From RBG-16-42-24 sp964396785 (GTDB taxonomy: Bacteria; Patescibacteriota; Microgenomatia; UBA8517): 14,134 bases of DNA. Position numbers and translations under genes: made by a program. The stretch lies in assembly GCA_964396785.1 (NCBI GenBank), contig CAYNFU010000019.1:1-14134 (forward strand). The letters are read 5' to 3'. Below are positions 13,235-14,134 of this stretch, piece by piece (the first letter of the stretch is position 1; each line of letters opens with the position of its first letter). A model generated the notes under the pieces. The model was not told the origin of the DNA and made no database searches. It saw only the letters and a program-made list of their open reading frames with translations.

Positions 13235-13600
13235 ATGGGAGAAATAAAAAAAGGTTCTACTATCTCTGATTCCTTAACTATAGAAGGATTTCCTATTGAA
13301 CGGGAGCGCAAAATCCCAAAAAAAGATCTCCATATCTACCAACAAGTAAGTCGGGGGTTGGCTGTAAGAGGAATAGGCGGAGGGGTTTTGGTGCCTGCAC
13401 AATTGGATTCATCTAAAGGAGTAGATTATATTAGAATCATTTTACCCGAAGATTATAAGGACCTGGTAAATTTAGCTGAAACTATTATTGATTATAAAAA
13501 CACTTATGGTGTGTATATGGAACCTCAGGCATGGTATGACACATTAAACGGGATAGTTGCTGTTGTTGCAAACTTTATAAAAACACAAAGATCTTCGTAA
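13235..13600 (+). CDS. Hypothetical protein divergent from uvrB
   Basis: I do not recognise this 121-residue soluble protein. The N-terminal third is basic and polar (IERERKIPKKDLHIYQQ around residues 21-37), followed by a glycine-rich turn (RGIGGGVLVP, about 46-55), then a strand-helix stretch with DYIRIILPEDY (64-74) and two likely helices toward the C-terminus. No signal peptide, membrane helix or known catalytic motif is visible. The start at ATG 13235 is supported by a good promoter whose -10 ends 6 nt upstream; in-frame TTG at 13187 would lie inside uvrB and upstream of that promoter. lexA begins 44 bp after the stop with its own promoter. Position between uvrB and lexA hints at a link with DNA repair, but that is only context. 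Confidence 0.6.
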   Translation: MGEIKKGSTISDSLTIEGFPIERERKIPKKDLHIYQQVSRGLAVRGIGGGVLVPAQLDSSKGVDYIRIILPEDYKDLVNLAETIIDYKNTYGVYMEPQAWYDTLNGIVAVVANFIKTQRSS

Positions 13601-13608
13601 TTTACCCC

Positions 13609-13637
13609 TTGACACTTTCGGGTTTTCTTTGTATTTT
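13609..13637 (+). promoter_or_regulatory. lexA promoter
   Basis: A perfect -35 TTGACA (13609-13614), a 17-nt spacer and TATTTT (13632-13637, four of six matches). The -10 ends 7 nt before the lexA ATG, again predicting a leaderless mRNA. No clear inverted repeat that could be a LexA operator was found over or beside it. Confidence 0.65.
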
Positions 13638-13644
13638 TAAATAT

Positions 13645-14134
13645 ATGGCTCCAATTATCTATAAGCGCCAGGGTCAGATTTTAGACTTTATCAGGCAGCA
13701 TATTCAAACTACGGGCTCTGCTCCCACCTTAAGACAAATTGCGGAAGCGATAGGAGTTTCTTCTTTAGCTACGGTTCATGAACACTTAGCCGCCCTAGAA
13801 CAGAAGGGTTTAATTAAAAGGAAGCAGGGCAAGGTTAGGTCTATTGAGCTTTCAGGGGAAACTGAGGATTTTGATGGGGACAGCCTTGAGGCTCCCATTT
13901 TGGGTTTCATTGCGGCAGGTGCACCAATTGAGGCATACACCGATCCTAACGCCACTCTTTCCATTCCCTCGACCTTTATTAGTCAACAAAAAAGGGTCTA
14001 CGTACTCCAGGTTCGAGGTGAATCTATGATTGAGGAACAAATAAGGGATGGGGATTTTGTAATAGTTGAGCAGGTTGAAAGCGCAAATAACGGAGATATT
14101 GTCGTTGCCCTTCTTGATAATGGAATGGCCACTC
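13645..14134 (+). CDS. lexA: LexA repressor (SOS regulator), 3' end outside the window
   Basis: LexA represses DNA-damage genes and cleaves itself when RecA filaments form on single-stranded DNA. The 163 codons present cover the N-terminal winged helix-turn-helix (about 1-67; PTLRQIAEAIGVSSLATVHE at 27-46, then HLAALEQKG) and most of the S24 peptidase-like domain. The self-cleavage site is the Ala-Gly bond A91-G92 in GFIAAGAPIEA, and the catalytic serine is S127 in RGESM. The lysine partner, expected directly after GMAT, falls just beyond the window end, as do the last 35-40 residues. The cleavage site and serine indicate a normal, self-cleaving LexA. Its location near uvrB and uvrA fits an SOS context. 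Identity is confident; which genes it controls cannot be read here. Confidence 0.93.
   Translation, partial: MAPIIYKRQGQILDFIRQHIQTTGSAPTLRQIAEAIGVSSLATVHEHLAALEQKGLIKRKQGKVRSIELSGETEDFDGDSLEAPILGFIAAGAPIEAYTDPNATLSIPSTFISQQKRVYVLQVRGESMIEEQIRDGDFVIVEQVESANNGDIVVALLDNGMAT

Noticed and set aside
13198..13311. A 38-codon N-terminal extension of UvrB in the open frame, starting at TTG
   Set aside because: UvrB families begin near the FKLSSKF-x-AIPDQ segment; the extension would cover the divergent promoter and the start of the opposite gene.
13588..13650. A LexA operator (SOS box) at lexA, uvrA or uvrB
   Set aside because: Neither the Firmicutes-type GAAC-N4-GTTC nor the E. coli-type CTGT-N8-ACAG is seen, and I found no inverted repeat shared by the three promoters. 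AAGATCTT at 13588-13595 is a palindrome but lies in coding sequence and does not recur at the others.

Overview
The window looks like a piece of chromosome from a Candidate Phyla Radiation (Patescibacteria) bacterium, probably of the Microgenomates type. This rests on gene style, not on a marker gene: genes are tightly packed with tiny intergenic gaps, membrane proteins are small, there is a two-helix VirB2/T4SS-type pilin of the kind common in Patescibacteria, UvrC is shortened, and a solute-binding protein stands alone next to secG. Stop codons are read by the standard code. There is no rRNA or tRNA gene, CRISPR array or insertion sequence, and no stretch over 300 bases lacks a gene.

Layout. 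61-642 (+) encodes a YdeI/OmpD-associated-like protein with a DUF1905 domain. It is clearly richer in G+C than its neighbours and may be acquired. 712-1608 (+) is an EamA/DMT-family transporter. It converges on 1624-2166 (-), an unrecognised protein with an internal duplication. Next come minus-strand genes: secG and a membrane-anchored family 5 solute-binding protein (2261-3802), then a PF04020-type four-helix membrane protein (3845-4246). After these is the run uvrA - secreted transglutaminase - uvrC (4294-10411), in which the last two genes overlap by 44 bp. A pilin-like gene (10493-10819, +) interrupts the minus-strand genes and overlaps tail to tail with a small hypothetical gene (10812-11177, -) that follows uvrB (11185-13197, -). 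Divergent from uvrB is a 121-residue hypothetical gene (13235-13600, +), followed by lexA (13645 to the window end, +, cut off).

Function. About 10 kb carries all three subunits of UvrABC nucleotide excision repair plus the SOS repressor LexA. UvrA and UvrB scan and verify damage, UvrC makes the dual incision, and LexA would be the natural regulator, although I found no convincing shared LexA operator. Two repair proteins depart from the textbook form: UvrC ends before the helix-hairpin-helix domain, and UvrA has lost one cysteine of its first zinc module.

The most striking global signal is regulatory. Nine genes have a -10-like hexamer ending only 6 to 9 nt before the start codon, which predicts leaderless or near-leaderless mRNAs, and I see no clear Shine-Dalgarno sequence before any gene. 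The uvrB and 13235 promoters are interleaved in under 40 bp. uvrA is an exception, with a roughly 30-nt leader that begins with a hairpin.
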